Below are positions 61,667 to 64,000 of a DNA stretch of 64,000 nt, in pieces. The notes beneath the pieces were generated by a model that was not told the DNA's origin, made no database searches, and saw only the letters and a list, made by a program, of their open reading frames with translations. How positions within the stretch are numbered: the stretch's first letter is position 1; each line of letters opens with the position of its first letter. Location of the stretch: the NCBI RefSeq assembly GCF_022399565.1, contig NZ_JAJTUT010000004.1:124001-188000 (forward strand), in the 5' to 3' direction. The position numbers and the translations under genes are program-made. This DNA is from Flavobacterium algicola. GTDB taxonomy: Bacteria > Bacteroidota > Bacteroidia > Flavobacteriales > Flavobacteriaceae.

Positions 61667-62671
61667 CTAGTTTAATTGACTAACAATCGATTCGAATTTC
61701 TGAACAGTTTCTAGCATCGAAACGTCAGATCTTCCTCCTGCAGCATTACGATGTCCACCACCATTAAAATGATCTCTTGCAAATTGATTCACGTCAAAAT
61801 CTCCTTGGGAACGGAAAGATATTTTGATGATCTTTTCTTCTTTATTTTCGATAAAAATAGCAGTCAAGTGTATGCCTTTCATGCTCAATCCAAAATTAAC
61901 AATACCCTCGGTATCTCCTTTAATATAATTGTAGGTATCTAACTCTTCTTGCGTTAATGTGGTGTAAGACGCATGGTGTGCTTCTAATATCTTCATATTT
62001 TGCAAAGCGCATCCTAGCAATTGCAAACGGCTGTAGGAACTATTATCGAAAAGTAAATTTGGAATTTGTGTATTTTCTACTCCTAAATCAATTAAAGAAG
62101 CGACTATTCTGTGTGTGTTTCCAGTTGTACCAGGAAATTTGAATGAACCTGAATCGGTTAAGATTCCAGTGTAAATACATGTGCCTATTTTAATATCAAT
62201 TGCAGCTACTTCACCGAGTAACGATATGAAATTGTAAATCATTTCGCAAGTTGATCCTATAGAGGTATCGGAATACATATACGCAGCATAATCATCTGGC
62301 TTTTGATGATGATCAATCATAACAAAAGTTTTTGATAATGAAGCTAACACTTTTTCCATTTCTTCACCTACGCGATGGAAAGCATTAAAATCTAAAGTAA
62401 ATATTAAATCTGCATCGTTTAAAATTTGAGTGCATTTTTCTTTGTCTTTTTCGAAAATTTTTACTGTTTCAGAACCCGGTAACCAAGCTAGAAAATCAGG
62501 GAAATCATTTGGAGCAATAACAGTTGGCTCATGATTAAATTTTAATAAAAAATGGTATAATGCTAGAGTTGAACCCATAGCATCACCGTCGGGACCACGG
62601 TGTGGTATAATTGCGATTTTTTTTGGAGTAGCTAATAATTGCTGTATGGCTTGAATGTCTTGTGTTTTCAT
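61667..62671 (-). CDS. DHH-family phosphoesterase (NrnA-like oligoribonuclease/pAp phosphatase)
   Basis: A 334-residue enzyme: DHH domain with IPHRGPDGDAMGSTLALYHF, LIFTLDFNAFHRVGEEMEK, and VMIDHHQKPDDYAAY (DHH), then the C-terminal DHHA1 signature FNGGGHRNAAGGRS. NrnA-type proteins degrade RNA dinucleotides and 3'-phosphoadenosine 5'-phosphate and need two metals. It is the first gene in the operon with gldI and the isomerases, an arrangement common in Flavobacteria. Which of the substrates it prefers cannot be read from the sequence. Confidence 0.93.
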   Translation of the reverse strand: MKTQDIQAIQQLLATPKKIAIIPHRGPDGDAMGSTLALYHFLLKFNHEPTVIAPNDFPDFLAWLPGSETVKIFEKDKEKCTQILNDADLIFTLDFNAFHRVGEEMEKVLASLSKTFVMIDHHQKPDDYAAYMYSDTSIGSTCEMIYNFISLLGEVAAIDIKIGTCIYTGILTDSGSFKFPGTTGNTHRIVASLIDLGVENTQIPNLLFDNSSYSRLQLLGCALQNMKILEAHHASYTTLTQEELDTYNYIKGDTEGIVNFGLSMKGIHLTAIFIENKEEKIIKISFRSQGDFDVNQFARDHFNGGGHRNAAGGRSDVSMLETVQKFESIVSQLN

Positions 62672-62739
62672 AATGTGCGAAATTACATTTTTTTAATGTA
62701 ATAGTGGAATGGTTTATAAAATTAACAACATTTTAGAAA

Positions 62740-63993
62740 TTACAAGTTCTTTAGCTTTTGTCTTCTAAAACGTTCATATAAATGGTATTTTACCCCTTTT
62801 GAGTTTTGAGAACTATAGATACCAACAGATCCAGAGGCGAGGTAGGCTATACCACAAGCCAATGCGATGTAAAGTCCGCTTTCGAGACCAAAAAGTTCAA
62901 TTCCCATAGCAGTGCAAGCGATAGGCGTGTGAGTTGCACCAGAAAACACTGCAACAAAACCCATACCTGCGAGTAACGCAATTGGTAACGGAATTATCAG
63001 AGAAAGTGCACTGCCCAGTGTTGCGCCTACAAAAAAAAGTGGAGTAACTTCTCCGCCTTTGAAGCCACAACCTAGGGTAAAGCCAGTAAATAATATCTTT
63101 AATAAAAAATCAAAATTTGCACTAGGGGTTGTAAATGCATCTACAATCACGGGAACTCCCAATCCTACAAATTTTTGTACGTCAAAAAAATGAATCGCAA
63201 TAGCTAAAATTGCACCACCTATAAACGGACGTAAGGGAGGGTACGAAATATATTTTGCAAATATTTTACCCCAGAGGTGGGTCGTTCTAGAAAAGGTCAT
63301 CGCTGCCAAACCGAAAAGAAGACTTGCTAACAAAGACCATAAAATAATTGAAACAGTCCAAGTCGGAAGTGTAGGAATAGCATAGTGCGTGTGACCAACT
63401 GCCCAAAAACCGACCGTAAAATGAGCAACGTAGGCTACTAAAAAAGATAAAATAATAGTTTTTAAATTTATTTTACTGCAATACAATACCTCTATTGCAA
63501 ATATAGCTCCAGCTAGTGGTGTTCCAAAAATTGATGCAAACCCCGCACTGATTCCCATAACAATTAAGGTTCTGCGTTCCCGATTTTCTAATTTAAAAAT
63601 TACTTTAAATTGATCGGCAATTGCACCACCCATTTGTACGGCTGTTCCTTCTCGCCCTGCTGAGCCTCCAAAAAGATGAGTGATCAAGGTACCAAATAAA
63701 ACAAAAGGTGCCATCTTGAGAGGAATCAATTTAGTAGGTTTATCATATTCCTCAAGTAATTGATTATTGCCCTTCACAACGGAAGCTCCAAAATAAAAAT
63801 AAGTGAGCCCAATAACCAGACCACCTAGAGGTAATAACCAGATAATCCATGAATTATCGATTCGCACTTGAGTCACCCATTCTAAAGAAACCAAGAAAAA
63901 AGCAGAGGCCGAACCAGAAAAAATGCCTATCAAAACACAAATGAAAATCCATTTGAGTATGATAGGCAGTGTAATAGTGACTTTTTCTAACAT
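62740..63993 (-). CDS. ClC-type voltage-gated chloride channel/antiporter
   Basis: A 417-residue membrane protein with the ClC fold: SGSASAFFLVSLEWVTQVRI, GGSAGREGTAVQMGGAIADQ (the GREGP-type selectivity motif, here GREGT), GFASIFGTPLAGAIFAIEVL, SGATHTPIACTAMGIELFGL. About ten membrane helices; there are no CBS domains. ClC proteins transport chloride or fluoride, some in exchange for protons. It is separate from the DHH operon by 68 bp on the same strand. The gene is complete; its start at 63993 is 7 bp from the window end, so the promoter is not seen. Confidence 0.93.
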   Translation of the reverse strand: MLEKVTITLPIILKWIFICVLIGIFSGSASAFFLVSLEWVTQVRIDNSWIIWLLPLGGLVIGLTYFYFGASVVKGNNQLLEEYDKPTKLIPLKMAPFVLFGTLITHLFGGSAGREGTAVQMGGAIADQFKVIFKLENRERRTLIVMGISAGFASIFGTPLAGAIFAIEVLYCSKINLKTIILSFLVAYVAHFTVGFWAVGHTHYAIPTLPTWTVSIILWSLLASLLFGLAAMTFSRTTHLWGKIFAKYISYPPLRPFIGGAILAIAIHFFDVQKFVGLGVPVIVDAFTTPSANFDFLLKILFTGFTLGCGFKGGEVTPLFFVGATLGSALSLIIPLPIALLAGMGFVAVFSGATHTPIACTAMGIELFGLESGLYIALACGIAYLASGSVGIYSSQNSKGVKYHLYERFRRQKLKNL

Positions 63994-64000
63994 TAATTTG

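Overview
The window is low-GC DNA from a member of the Bacteroidota, most likely a Flavobacterium or close relative. The evidence is a SusC/SusD pair with an ECF sigma/FecR switch, a gliding-motility lipoprotein (GldI), a C-terminal type IX secretion sorting domain, bacillithiol (BshB1) and menaquinone genes, and two tRNA promoters with the exact Bacteroidota architecture TTTG-N19-TAnnTTTG. No species name can be proved from the sequence alone.

Region 1 (1-11665) is a nutrient-uptake locus: ECF sigma factor, FecR anti-sigma, SusC TonB receptor, SusD lipoprotein, a fused phosphodiesterase-alkaline phosphatase and a calcineurin-like phosphatase. The set reads as a scavenger of phosphate-containing organic molecules. 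It lies between two ~400-bp imperfect direct repeats (1-399 and 11268-11665). A ~73-bp promoter-like block is duplicated in front of the sigma and the anti-sigma genes. Just inside the right repeat is a broken 3' end of a topoisomerase III gene.

Region 2 (11666-22260) is a patchwork of small stress/detoxification modules (AraC and HxlR regulators, SnoaL/NTF2-fold proteins, NmrA and SDR oxidoreductases, a dienelactone-hydrolase-like enzyme) mixed with decayed genes: an IS1182-like transposase remnant, an NmrA-like pseudogene, an AraC pseudogene, a truncated SDR, and a hipB pseudogene followed by a hipA/topB chimeric remnant. Homologous ~140-bp palindromic elements with CTAAC/CCAAC ends separate the modules.

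Region 3 (22261-48683) is an integrative conjugative element of the Bacteroidota tra type. It has a coupling protein, relaxase and MobA, a palindrome-rich probable oriT, traA, traB, traD, then traE, traF, traG, traI, traJ, traK, traL, traM and traN, then DUF932 and SSB genes, two small regulators, and a tyrosine integrase lying about 0.3 kb from tRNA-Tyr. traO, traP and traQ are not recognisable here. Between traD and traE, on the opposite strand, sits a defence cargo: a four-gene operon (HsdM, HsdS, an SMC/OLD-like ATPase and an HNH nuclease, each overlapping the next by 4 bp) with no HsdR, plus an HTH-nucleotidyltransferase pair with two 17-bp operators. The HsdMS plus Septu-like ATPase/HNH unit is the best candidate for a poorly described system.

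Region 4 (48970-63993) is ordinary chromosome: tRNA-Tyr, a TlpA-family gene interrupted by TGA, a SigK/RskA-like pair, a secreted endonuclease I, a beta-helix lipoprotein, a thioesterase with isochorismate synthase, bshB1, tRNA-His, an operon of DHH phosphoesterase, GldI and two cyclophilin-FKBP isomerases, and a ClC channel.
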